The notes under the pieces: generated by a model
What the model saw: the letters and a program-made list of their open reading frames with translations, nothing else
The model's database searches: none
Told to the model about the DNA's origin: nothing
In this document: piece by piece, positions 35,559 through 43,469 of the stretch
How the letters are laid out: every line of letters starts with the position of its first letter
Numbering within the stretch: position 1 is the stretch's first letter
Assembly: GCA_028287895.1 (NCBI GenBank)
Contig: JAQBOV010000005.1
Location: 124,001 to 188,000 of the forward strand
DNA length: 64,000 nt
Source of the DNA: Mucilaginibacter sp.
GTDB lineage: Bacteria > Bacteroidota > Bacteroidia > Sphingobacteriales > Sphingobacteriaceae
Direction of reading: 5' to 3'
Translations under genes and position numbers: made by a program

Positions 35559-36212
35559 CTATAACAACTCCGCCAGTTCACTAAGCCCGCTAATGGTTGC
35601 GATCTGCCCTTGCTCAACCTTGCCAAAACCATAATCAGCAAATATAAAAGGTACGCCGGCTTTTGTTGCCGAAGTATAATCGCCCATGGTATCACCTATA
35701 TAAACGGGCGCCTGCAATTGATGATCGTTCACAATATCTTTGATATTTTCAGCCTTAGGCCGACCTTTAGTACCATAGCATTGATGGCCCAAAAAGTAGC
35801 CGGCCACAGCGCAATGGCTCAAAAACGTTTCGATATAGCCACTCTGGCAATTGCTAACAATATAAAGCTTGTATTTACCGGCAAGAGATTTAATGGTATC
35901 ATCAAGGCCCGCGTACAGGTCACCGCCTTTGGCACTGAGGGTATCGATCTCACTTTGGGCACAAATCGCTTTAAAATAATTCCGTTTTTCTACATCCAGG
36001 TCAGGCAGTAATACTTCGAATATCACATCATAGGCCATGCCTGTTATCGACTTTACACGCTCCACCGTAATAGCCTCAGTAACATAATCTACCTGCTTGC
36101 GGGCCGCTTCCCAGGCAAGAGCCACGTTACCTGTTGAATCCCACAGCGTACCATCAAGGTCAAAAATAATACTGTCAAATTTATTTTTTAATGAGTTGCT
36201 CTCTGTTTGCAT
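35559..36212 (-). CDS. HAD-superfamily phosphatase, second copy
   Basis: 217 aa. Motif I DLDGTLWDS, cap domain, motif II IVSNC, motif III lysine before PKAENI and motif IV GDTMGDYTSA. It is clearly paralogous to 4167-4799 (same SIIFD.DGTLWD and PVY.GDT.GD..), with divergence in the cap that suggests a different substrate. Its start is divergent from the DUF3347 gene. Confidence 0.88.
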   Translation of the reverse strand: MQTESNSLKNKFDSIIFDLDGTLWDSTGNVALAWEAARKQVDYVTEAITVERVKSITGMAYDVIFEVLLPDLDVEKRNYFKAICAQSEIDTLSAKGGDLYAGLDDTIKSLAGKYKLYIVSNCQSGYIETFLSHCAVAGYFLGHQCYGTKGRPKAENIKDIVNDHQLQAPVYIGDTMGDYTSATKAGVPFIFADYGFGKVEQGQIATISGLSELAELL

Positions 36213-36351
36213 GGCCGCAAAAATAGCAGATTTATTTTTGCCTGAACGTCGATTGTTCTTTTCAGCCTCAAAATTTTATGACTATAAGTATTTTAACTGT
36301 TGTTCGTTTATATTTAAACACATTATATTTAAACACGCAAACAGCAATCCA

Positions 36352-36864
36352 ATGAAAACTATAAAATATCTCATCGCTATCATCCTTTTTGCAGCAGTAA
36401 GTAAGGTACAGGCAGGTCCCTTAGATGTAAATGCAGCGATAAACCAGGTTTTAAAAAACTACCTGGGCATTAAGAATGCCCTGGCTACGGATAATACCAA
36501 AGGCGCAAATGATGAGGCTAAAGAATTCACTGCTGCACTTAAAGAAGTACCTGTAGCCCGGATGAATGCCAAACAAAAAGCAGAATGGGCTAAATACGCT
36601 GAAAAACTGCGTTACGATGGCCAGCACATCGGCGAATCAACTGCTATTGTGCATCAGCGTGAACATTTCGGCAGCCTGTCGGCCAATATGTATGCAGTTT
36701 TAAAGGCATTCCATTCAAACGACCTGGTGGTTTACCGGCAATACTGCCCGATGGAAAAGAAATCATGGATCAGCGAATCGGCAATCATCAAAAACCCGTA
36801 TTTGGGCAAAAAGATGCTGGATTGCGGCGTTACAAAAGAAACGCTCAAAGCATCGGCTAAATAA
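36352..36864 (+). CDS. Secreted DUF3347 family protein (metal-efflux-associated type)
   Basis: The ORF track begins at 36097, inside the neighbouring HAD gene on the other strand; the real start is the ATG at 36352 with signal peptide MKTIKYLIAIILFAAVSKVQA. The mature protein (~150 aa) is a helical bundle with LKNYLGIKNALATDNTKGA and ends with the family motif YCPMEKKSWISES..KNPYLGKKMLDCG. In DUF3347 the Cys/Met/His pattern resembles the C-terminal part of CusB-type copper/silver efflux adaptors, so metal binding is plausible. No efflux genes adjoin it here. Confidence 0.85.
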   Translation: MKTIKYLIAIILFAAVSKVQAGPLDVNAAINQVLKNYLGIKNALATDNTKGANDEAKEFTAALKEVPVARMNAKQKAEWAKYAEKLRYDGQHIGESTAIVHQREHFGSLSANMYAVLKAFHSNDLVVYRQYCPMEKKSWISESAIIKNPYLGKKMLDCGVTKETLKASAK

Positions 36865-36890
36865 ATAATTATCGCGAACAATCTCGGCTT

Positions 36891-37607
36891 TTATACCAAA
36901 ACCTTATTTACTGGCGATAAGCTTTTCCATTGCCTCAGATATTGCCTTCCTATGGGTATTTCGATTTTGCCAATTTCGACATCATAATTGGTAAAAGCAG
37001 TAATTCTGTTAACGGCGACAATAAAAGACCTATGGACCCTAACAAATAAATTATTCGGCAACTTGGCTGCCAAAGCTGTCAAAGAGTACTTAACCAGCAA
37101 AGGTGCACTAAGATGTCTGTAAATCTTAATGTAATCTTTAGCGCTTTCTATGTAAACAATTTCATCTAAAAAAACCTTAGCTGTTTTTCTGTTTGCTTTA
37201 AGATATATGCATTCGCGTTTCTCTGGCATATTCGGTCCTGTTTCCGGAGGCATGCCGATACTGATCACCTTATTTACCGCTTTTAAAAAACGATCTAAGC
37301 TTATTGGCTTTAGCAAATAATCAACTGCATTTAATTCAAAAGCCTCGGCGGCAAATTCCTTATAAGCGGTTATAAAAATTACTTTGGGAGGGTAAGGCAA
37401 AGTCCTCAGAAAACTAATTCCCGATAAATCAGGCATTTGTATATCCAGAAAGAGCAAATCTATTCTTTCTGTTTTCATAATTTCCATCGACTGAAAAGCG
37501 GTGCTACACACATCGACAACCTCAAGCTGCTCCACCATGTCGGTCCATTTTTTAATTATCATTAAAACAATTGGATCATCATCTATTATTAAGCATCTCC
37601 ACCTCAT
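36891..37607 (-). CDS. LytTR-type response regulator
   Basis: An N-terminal receiver (DDDP near the start, phosphoacceptor in LLFLDIQMP, lysine in LLKPIS) followed by a LytTR DNA-binding domain (IYLKANRKTAKVFLDEIVYIES .. FVRVHRSFIVAVNRI). The ORF track starts at 37640; the ATG at 37607 (MRWRCLIIDDDP) suits this family better. The partner kinase (usually a His_kinase/LytS type) is not adjacent. It is divergent from the three tandem paralogues and so is a candidate regulator of them (inference). Confidence 0.9.
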   Translation of the reverse strand: MRWRCLIIDDDPIVLMIIKKWTDMVEQLEVVDVCSTAFQSMEIMKTERIDLLFLDIQMPDLSGISFLRTLPYPPKVIFITAYKEFAAEAFELNAVDYLLKPISLDRFLKAVNKVISIGMPPETGPNMPEKRECIYLKANRKTAKVFLDEIVYIESAKDYIKIYRHLSAPLLVKYSLTALAAKLPNNLFVRVHRSFIVAVNRITAFTNYDVEIGKIEIPIGRQYLRQWKSLSPVNKVLV

Positions 37608-37850
37608 ATTTCGCAAGTTTATCTGATTTCCATATTGCATATTTAGACAAGGAATAGATAACTCAAATAGTTTTTATACTACGACAAAAACTTAAAATAG
37701 GCTCTGCAAAGGTTTTCTCATTAATATTTCCCGGATTGATGCGTTCTGTCTGACTGGTATCTTTATTTGATATAAAAATAAAAAGACTTTCTCAATTAAA
37801 TAAACATAATTGTATCAATTATTCATATGACTAGGTTAACTGTTCAATTG

Positions 37851-38058
37851 TTACAAAATGCAATACATTTAGACAAACGAGCGAAAAAGTGCACCAACGA
37901 CTTAGTCCGGCCAATGAGCTGCCCGACCCGGTCAATCGTGTACTCTATCGACATAACCTTGTCGTATAAATCCAAGCGGCCTATATATATACACACTATA
38001 ACTTAGCCCCTTAAGGGCTCTTTATATTTGCCTTGGGGTTAATTTAAAACGAAGCATC
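37851..38058 (+). promoter_or_regulatory. Upstream regulatory region, copy A of a ~210-bp duplication
   Basis: This region and 39298-39513 are diverged duplicates: shared blocks include GACCCGGTCAAT, CATAACCTTGTCGTATAAATCC, TTAGCCCCTTAA and TTTATATTTG. In this copy CGACA/TGTCG forms an inverted repeat around TAACCT, AGCCC/GGGCT (38005-38019) is palindromic, and TATATTTG (38023-38030) is the -7 box 28 bp before the ATG at 38059. Confidence 0.6.
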
Positions 38059-38547
38059 ATGAAAAAGTTGATTATTCCCTTCCTGTTAAGTGGACTGATA
38101 TTCACTGCAGGGACCAAAAGTGCATCTGCTCAAGTTCAGCTCAAAGAGGTTATTATTTCCGGCGCATCGGGTAAAACGGTAATAACACAAAAGGTTTCAG
38201 ATTCATTTAACGAGTTATTTAAAGGCGCTGTTGCACCAGAATGGGTTCAGGCTAATAAAAACTTTATTGTAAATTTTATTCTGGATAACCAGAAAAACAA
38301 AGCTGAGTTTACAAGTGGCGGCCGATTAGTGTATCTTATCGTTTATGGAAAAGAAAAGGAGATGCCTGCCGATCTGCGAACTATTGTGAAAAGTGCCTAT
38401 TTCGATTATGGAATCAACTCTACCATCAAAATAAAATTTCAAGGAAGAATTTTCTGGATTATTAATCTTGAAGATGCCAATAACTTCGTAGTGTTAAGAG
38501 TTGAAGATGGCGATATGGATGTGATAAAGAAAATTAAAAAAGTTTGA
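38059..38547 (+). CDS. Secreted protein of unknown function, paralogue 1 of 3
   Basis: Signal peptide MKKLIIPFLLSGLIFTAGTKSASA, mature part ~138 aa. Blocks shared with the next two genes: QVQLKEV, a helix with F..LFKGA.AP.W, NFIVNFILDNQKNKAEFT, GRLVY, MPADLRTIVKS.YFDY and VLRVEDGDMDVI. The fold looks like alternating strands with one long helix, recalling PepSY-like/BLIP-like secreted proteins, but I cannot confirm the family. This copy has diverged most at IKIKFQGRIFW. It lies divergent from the LytTR regulator. Confidence 0.75.
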   Translation: MKKLIIPFLLSGLIFTAGTKSASAQVQLKEVIISGASGKTVITQKVSDSFNELFKGAVAPEWVQANKNFIVNFILDNQKNKAEFTSGGRLVYLIVYGKEKEMPADLRTIVKSAYFDYGINSTIKIKFQGRIFWIINLEDANNFVVLRVEDGDMDVIKKIKKV

Positions 38548-38768
38548 GGGTATCGTATCAATCGTTTCAAATACAGTTGTACGTCTTATAAAATGAATAT
38601 AACGCTGCGGTTATAGAACGATCAAAAAATAAAATATTCCTTGTTGAAACAAAAGCCCGAAGGCGGCGGGCACATTTATGCTGTTGATTTCCCATTTGCA
38701 TATTTGGCCTTTACGTAAATAAATATAGATATAGAACAAGAAGCTTTTTTCTTTAACAATTAAAAATC

Positions 38769-39257
38769 ATGAAAAAGTTAATCATTGCCTTGCTTCTGTG
38801 CGGATTGATATTCACAGCAGGAACAAAAATTGCCTCAGCTCAGGTCCAATTGAAAGAGGTTACCGTTTCGAGTGCGCCGAATAAAACCGTAGTCTCACAA
38901 AAGGTTTCAGATTCATTTGACCAGTTATTTAAAGGCGCTGTAGCACCTAAATGGTTTCAGTATGATAAAAATTATATTGTAGATTTTATTATGGATGACC
39001 AGAAAAACAAAGCGGCGTTTACAAAAAACGGCCGGTTAGTGTATCATATGATTTTTGGAAACGAAAAGCAGATGCCTGCTGATATAAGAGCTATCGTGAA
39101 AAGTAAATACTTCGATTACGCAATTAGCTCTACGCTTAAAGTGAGTATTGATGAAAAAAGCGCCTGGATTATTAATATTGAAGATCCCGAGCAATTTTTT
39201 GTGCTAAGAGTAGTAGACGGCGTTATGGATGTTTTAGACAGAGTTAAAAAATCGTGA
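38769..39257 (+). CDS. Secreted protein of unknown function, paralogue 2 of 3
   Basis: 162 aa, signal peptide MKKLIIALLLCGLIFTAGTK..ASA. Same length and blocks as paralogue 1, closer to paralogue 3 in the second half (TLKVSIDEKSAWIINIED, VLRVVDGVMDVLD). The upstream 220 bp differ from the regions before paralogues 1 and 3: the -7 match is weaker (CATATTTG) and the CCTTGTCG block is missing. It may therefore be read from a different promoter or by readthrough. Confidence 0.75.
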   Translation: MKKLIIALLLCGLIFTAGTKIASAQVQLKEVTVSSAPNKTVVSQKVSDSFDQLFKGAVAPKWFQYDKNYIVDFIMDDQKNKAAFTKNGRLVYHMIFGNEKQMPADIRAIVKSKYFDYAISSTLKVSIDEKSAWIINIEDPEQFFVLRVVDGVMDVLDRVKKS

Positions 39258-39297
39258 GGCGATAAATCATTTTTATGACTATTTAACTAATTAATCA

Positions 39298-39513
39298 TTA
39301 CAAAAAAATGCATTAATTTAGATCAACAGGCCAAAAAATTGCACCAACAACGTACTCCGACGAATGAGCGACCTGACCCGGTCAATAGCGTATTTCATCT
39401 GCATAACCTTGTCGTATAAATCCAAACGCCCTATTTATATACACGCTATAATTTAGCCCCTTAAAGGCCCTTTATATTTGCGTTTTATATCAATTAATTT
39501 AAAACGAAGCATT
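39298..39513 (+). promoter_or_regulatory. Upstream regulatory region, copy B of the ~210-bp duplication
   Basis: Counterpart of copy A: GACCCGGTCAAT, CATAACCTTGTCGTATAAATCC, TTAGCCCCTTAAAGGCCC and TTTATATTTG (-7 box TATATTTG, 39473-39480). Both inverted repeats of copy A have decayed here while the CCTTGTCGTATAAATCC block is unchanged, marking it as a possible activator site. Confidence 0.6.
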
Positions 39514-40002
39514 ATGAAAAAGTTGATTATTCCCTTTCTGTTAAGTGCACTAATATTAACAGCAGGGACCAAAATTGCGTCAGCTCAAGTTCAGTTGAAA
39601 GAGGTTACCGTTTCAGGTGCGCCGACTAGAGCGGTAGTCTCAAAACAGGTTTCAGATTCATTTACCAGTTTATTTAAAGGGGCTGAAGCACCTAAATGGT
39701 TTCAGGCTGATAAAAACTATGTGGTAGATTTTATCCTAAATAGCCAGGTGAACAAAGCGGAATTTACGAGAAAAGGCCGCTTAGTGTATCATATGGTTTT
39801 TGGAAACGAAAAGCAGATGCCTGTCGATATAAGAACTATTGTGAAAAGTAAATATTTCGATTTTACGATTAACTCTACGCTTAAAGTGAATATTGACGAA
39901 ACAAGCGCCTGGATTATTAATATTGAAGATGCCAGCCAATTCCATGTTTTACGGGTAGTGGATGGCGTTATGGATGTTTTGGATACAATTAAAAAAACAT
40001 GA
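39514..40002 (+). CDS. Secreted protein of unknown function, paralogue 3 of 3
   Basis: The ORF track adds 12 residues; the ATG at 39514 (MKKLIIPFLLSALILTAGTK) aligns with the other two copies and follows the duplicated promoter. Mature blocks match: QVQLKEVTVSGAP, LFKGAEAPKWFQADKNY, KGRLVYHMVFGNEKQMP and VLRVVDGVMDVLD. Substitutions are mostly in charged surface positions, while the frames stay intact in all three copies, which argues for selection on function. No cysteines, no T9SS signal; a periplasmic role is expected. Confidence 0.75.
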   Translation: MKKLIIPFLLSALILTAGTKIASAQVQLKEVTVSGAPTRAVVSKQVSDSFTSLFKGAEAPKWFQADKNYVVDFILNSQVNKAEFTRKGRLVYHMVFGNEKQMPVDIRTIVKSKYFDFTINSTLKVNIDETSAWIINIEDASQFHVLRVVDGVMDVLDTIKKT

Positions 40003-40080
40003 GGTCAGAAATTTATTTTATTTATATCCGTTTGCTCAGCGTGCAACAGCCGCAGTGCTTTTATTATAGTTAGTTAATGG

Positions 40081-40117
40081 AAAAGCCTCCTGGTCACCCG
40101 GGAGGCTTTAATTTTTA
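40081..40117. terminator. Bidirectional terminator
   Basis: Stem AAAGCCTCC/GGAGGCTTT with loop TGGTCACCCG then AATTTTT, between paralogue 3 and the convergent Cys-rich gene. Confidence 0.75.
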
Positions 40118-40131
40118 TTATTCAGCAAATC

Positions 40132-40332
40132 TTACGAGCATTTAGCACCGCAAGTTTTCATGTCCGGACAAGAATTCGCATCCTTACAAGTTCCGCTTTT
40201 GGATGCCTTTAAACATCTGCCCTGGCATTCCTTTTTTGTTTGTTCAGTATCGATTTTAGCAGCAGGGCCATTTGCATATACGGTTGCGCCGGCCAATAAT
40301 ATGGCCACTACGCCTAAGCTTATTGTTTTCAT
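40132..40332 (-). CDS. Small secreted Cys-rich protein
   Basis: 66 aa. Signal peptide MKTISLGVVAILLAGATVYA, then a mature part with six cysteines (CQGRC, TCKDANSC, TCGAKC) and several lysines. The even cysteine count suggests disulfides or a metal site in the periplasm. It lies 58 bp after a frameshifted gene that also keeps cysteines, in the same direction, recalling small proteins placed near copper or heavy-metal efflux genes in Bacteroidota. No named family recognised. Confidence 0.65.
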   Translation of the reverse strand: MKTISLGVVAILLAGATVYANGPAAKIDTEQTKKECQGRCLKASKSGTCKDANSCPDMKTCGAKCS

Positions 40333-40389
40333 TTTATTGAATTTGAATGTTAAATAATAATTACCCTGATTCAGGTTGACTTTGAGAAT

Positions 40390-40739
40390 TCAGGATAACA
40401 GCTCGGGCGGGCGCCAGCAATCAGCTAAATAGGCCGAAGTAATATCTTCATTAATTGTTGGTTTCTTGTTTTTTGACAGCTCGAGCACCCGGTTTGCAAA
40501 ATCCGGCCGCTGAAGACGATAAACTATCGAAATTCCACAGGGCACAAAAGGGTTACAAAAAGTCGGTATTGCAAATCACTGCAGGGTGAGCTCTTTTTAT
40601 GCTGGCTCTGCTGTTTTTTGCCATACAGGTCGGCATTGCAAAATTTGACAGGTTTAGCCATGACCAGGTCCATATGATAAAATGGCTGCATCATCAGCAG
40701 GCCGAAATAGATGATCAATATGGAAGCAATGATTTTCAC
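40390..40739 (-). pseudogene. Frameshifted small Cys-containing membrane/secreted protein gene
   Basis: The track ORF (MKIIASILIIYFGLLMMQ .. PCSDLQYRLF) ends early at 40524. Near 40560 the coding sense moves to another frame that reads TFCNPFVPCGISIVYRLQ and continues to SAYLADCWRPPELLS with a stop at 40390-40392. Joining them gives a ~115-aa protein with N-terminal membrane anchor and spaced cysteines. This architecture is familiar next to copper-efflux genes in this phylum (recollection). Either a true frameshift or a sequencing error. Confidence 0.6.
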
Positions 40740-40806
40740 CGGGTCAAATATATCTATTATAACGATCAGCTAAAATGAGTTTGGTCATGGTAATGTTGAT
40801 ATTTAC

Positions 40807-41748
40807 CTATTTCTCAAACCGCGAAAAGTCGCATTCCAACGTTTTTCTGTCCCACTGGCCGGTATTGGCGGCAGCCTCATAGGTGGATTGCAGAAATTGC
40901 ATTAAAACGTCTGCAGGGTCGTCAGAGCGTTGGACAAGTTCATATAACAGCATAAACTCGCCCATTTCCGCGCTAAAAAATGCTTCATCGGGTTTAACCG
41001 GCTGTTGACTAAACCCGGGCGGTGTTGGATAACAATAAGAATAAAAAACAGGTTGTGGAAATTGCTCGTTCCCGGGCCAGAACCCACATGAGCTTACCTC
41101 GTGCGAATAGGCCTCCCGCATCACACTTAAAGGGATATTCGGTACCCGGCCAGAATACGGGGGCGCCGGCCTGCCCGAAAACCGGGTAACTGCCACATCA
41201 AAAGCGCCCCAGAAAAAATGTACCGGGCTGCATTTACCGGTAAATCTCGCTCTGAATTTGGTAAATACATTATGGATTTTAACCAATGCCATATAAAAGT
41301 CATGCATTCTTTCGGCATCGTAGGAGCGATGTATTTCGTCCTTTTCAAAAGGAATAGCCGGATCAATTTCATTTGGCGCCGCGTAAATATAAGCGCCTAT
41401 TTCTACACTGTCTAATTTATCAAATAGTTCCCTGTAAAAATTGGCTACACTGCGCGGATAAAGTTCAACTCTTGCCACACCGCCCGCGCTGGTAGTGATA
41501 TGCAGCACATGGTGTATAAAATCAAAATCGATCTGGAACACACCACCGTTATAGGGGATGCTGCCGGTGGTTAAGCCATTGGCGCTCACATAAAGCGTAA
41601 CATGCCAGGAGTGATTTAACCAGGGCATCTGCTTGAGCCTTACTTTGCCGACGATCTGCGTCCACAGATGTACCGTAGCCAGCGTATCCTTCCAGTTTTC
41701 AAATGCCAGATCGGGCCATTGGGTGGTATTAATGGTTGCATTGAGCAT
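40807..41748 (-). CDS. DUF5996 family protein
   Basis: 313 aa, cytoplasmic. Opens with WPDLAFENWKDTLATVHLWTQIVGKVRL, includes HSWHVTLYVSANGLTTGSIP and FFWGAFDVAVTRFSGR, all characteristic of DUF5996. Function unknown; the even distribution of aromatic residues suggests an enzyme or ligand-binding fold. It begins 3 bp after the stop of the oxidoreductase gene, so the two are one operon. Confidence 0.85.
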   Translation of the reverse strand: MLNATINTTQWPDLAFENWKDTLATVHLWTQIVGKVRLKQMPWLNHSWHVTLYVSANGLTTGSIPYNGGVFQIDFDFIHHVLHITTSAGGVARVELYPRSVANFYRELFDKLDSVEIGAYIYAAPNEIDPAIPFEKDEIHRSYDAERMHDFYMALVKIHNVFTKFRARFTGKCSPVHFFWGAFDVAVTRFSGRPAPPYSGRVPNIPLSVMREAYSHEVSSCGFWPGNEQFPQPVFYSYCYPTPPGFSQQPVKPDEAFFSAEMGEFMLLYELVQRSDDPADVLMQFLQSTYEAAANTGQWDRKTLECDFSRFEK

Positions 41749-41751
41749 GAT

Positions 41752-42852
41752 TTATATCCTCTCTTTTTTGCCTGAATCCAGGCTGCGGTAAATGGCATCT
41801 ACCACCTTCATATCCTTCCTGCCTTCTTCGCCCGGTACGCGCGACTGTTCATTCCGCATCACACAATTGGCAAAATCATCCATTTGTGCAGCTTGCTGTA
41901 TGATCTGCGGAAATGGCATGGGCCCTTTTGGCGTATAGCCGTCAATGCCTCCATAGCCAAAAGCCGGCTCCAACCCGAATTTTCCCCGTTCAGCTTCTGC
42001 ATGCAGATAGCTCCAGTCGTGGTTATAGCTCGATTTGCCTTTGGCCACAAATCCGCCGGGAAACTCCAGTTCCCAAAATACCGTTTCGTCCACTTCTTTA
42101 AAAAAGTCCGGACGTGTTTTTTCCTGTGTGGCAGTTACAGCGATCGGCTCCTGCCCGAGCGTATACCTGGTCCCTTGTATGGAGTAGATGCCCATATCCA
42201 TCAGTCCGCCGCCCCCTGCCAGAGCTTTTTTCAAACGCCATGCATTTGGGTCGCCGCGATAGGTGAAGCCGTTGCCCGTGTCGATGGATTTCACCTTGCC
42301 ATACACCTGCTTCTGTCCGAGCTTCATAATTTCCATGTTGTGCGGCTCAAAATGCAGGCGGTAACCTATAGAAAGCAAGCGGCCGGCTTTTTTGCAAGCG
42401 GCTATCATATCTTCACAGTCTTTTGCATTCAGGGCCATCGGCTTTTCGCAGATCACATGCTTACCAGCCTGGGCCGCCCTGATGGTATATTCCTTATGCA
42501 TAGATACCGGCAGCACTACGTAGATAATATCAATGTCCGGGTTGTGCGCTACCTGATCGAAAGTCTCGTAGTTGTAAGTATTCTTTTCGGAGACATTGTA
42601 CTGCTTTTGCCAGGCGGCCGCTTTGGCAGGATGCCCGGTAACGATACCCGCCAGGTAACAGTTCCGGGTATGCTGCAATGCCGGAGCCAGCTGGCCAGAA
42701 CTATAATAGCCCAGACCCACTAATGCTATCCCGAGCTTTTTGCCCGCTTTGGCTGCAGATAAATTGAAAGGATTGCCCAGGGCCAATGTTCCGGCGCCAA
42801 TTGCTCCTGCACGTATAAAATCGCGCCGCGAAAAATTGTTGGATGTTTTCAT
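41752..42852 (-). CDS. TAT-exported Gfo/Idh/MocA-family oxidoreductase
   Basis: A twin-arginine signal (NNFSRRDFIRAGAIGAGTLALG) precedes a Rossmann domain (KLGIALVGLGYYSSGQLAP) and the family's catalytic block EKPMALNAKDCEDMIAA, then the C-terminal Gfo/Idh/MocA sheet domain (GGGLMDMGIYSIQGTRY). 366 aa fits glucose-fructose oxidoreductase-like enzymes, which carry tightly bound NADP and oxidise sugars in the periplasm. TAT export supports a pre-bound cofactor. First gene of an operon with DUF5996. Confidence 0.9.
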   Translation of the reverse strand: MKTSNNFSRRDFIRAGAIGAGTLALGNPFNLSAAKAGKKLGIALVGLGYYSSGQLAPALQHTRNCYLAGIVTGHPAKAAAWQKQYNVSEKNTYNYETFDQVAHNPDIDIIYVVLPVSMHKEYTIRAAQAGKHVICEKPMALNAKDCEDMIAACKKAGRLLSIGYRLHFEPHNMEIMKLGQKQVYGKVKSIDTGNGFTYRGDPNAWRLKKALAGGGGLMDMGIYSIQGTRYTLGQEPIAVTATQEKTRPDFFKEVDETVFWELEFPGGFVAKGKSSYNHDWSYLHAEAERGKFGLEPAFGYGGIDGYTPKGPMPFPQIIQQAAQMDDFANCVMRNEQSRVPGEEGRKDMKVVDAIYRSLDSGKKERI

Positions 42853-43043
42853 GATTTAACGATCAGGCTGTAATATGTAAATATAGCTATGAACTCCTAA
42901 TATCTTCAAAATAAACATGTTATTAATAAAAAATAAACATGCTATTAGTAACGTCTTTAGTTGGTTTTCGTATGATCAAATTCCCCTATTGTGACTCAAA
43001 AAAGTTATTATTCAATTAATTTTGGCACGCGATATTATTTACT

Positions 43044-43387
<344 letters not shown>

Positions 43388-43469
43388 TCCTGCTTTATAT
43401 CTGCCTTTCATATTATAAAAATATGTCTTAAATTGCTGCGTATCAGCAGAGGCAGTAATTATAAACAAG

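Noticed and set aside
36097-36351. N-terminal extension of the DUF3347 ORF
   Set aside because: It overlaps the HAD gene on the other strand and precedes a signal peptide, so translation starts at 36352.
41884-42723. 279-aa plus-strand ORF
   Set aside because: Antisense shadow of the Gfo/Idh/MocA gene, whose family motifs and signal are clear on the other strand.
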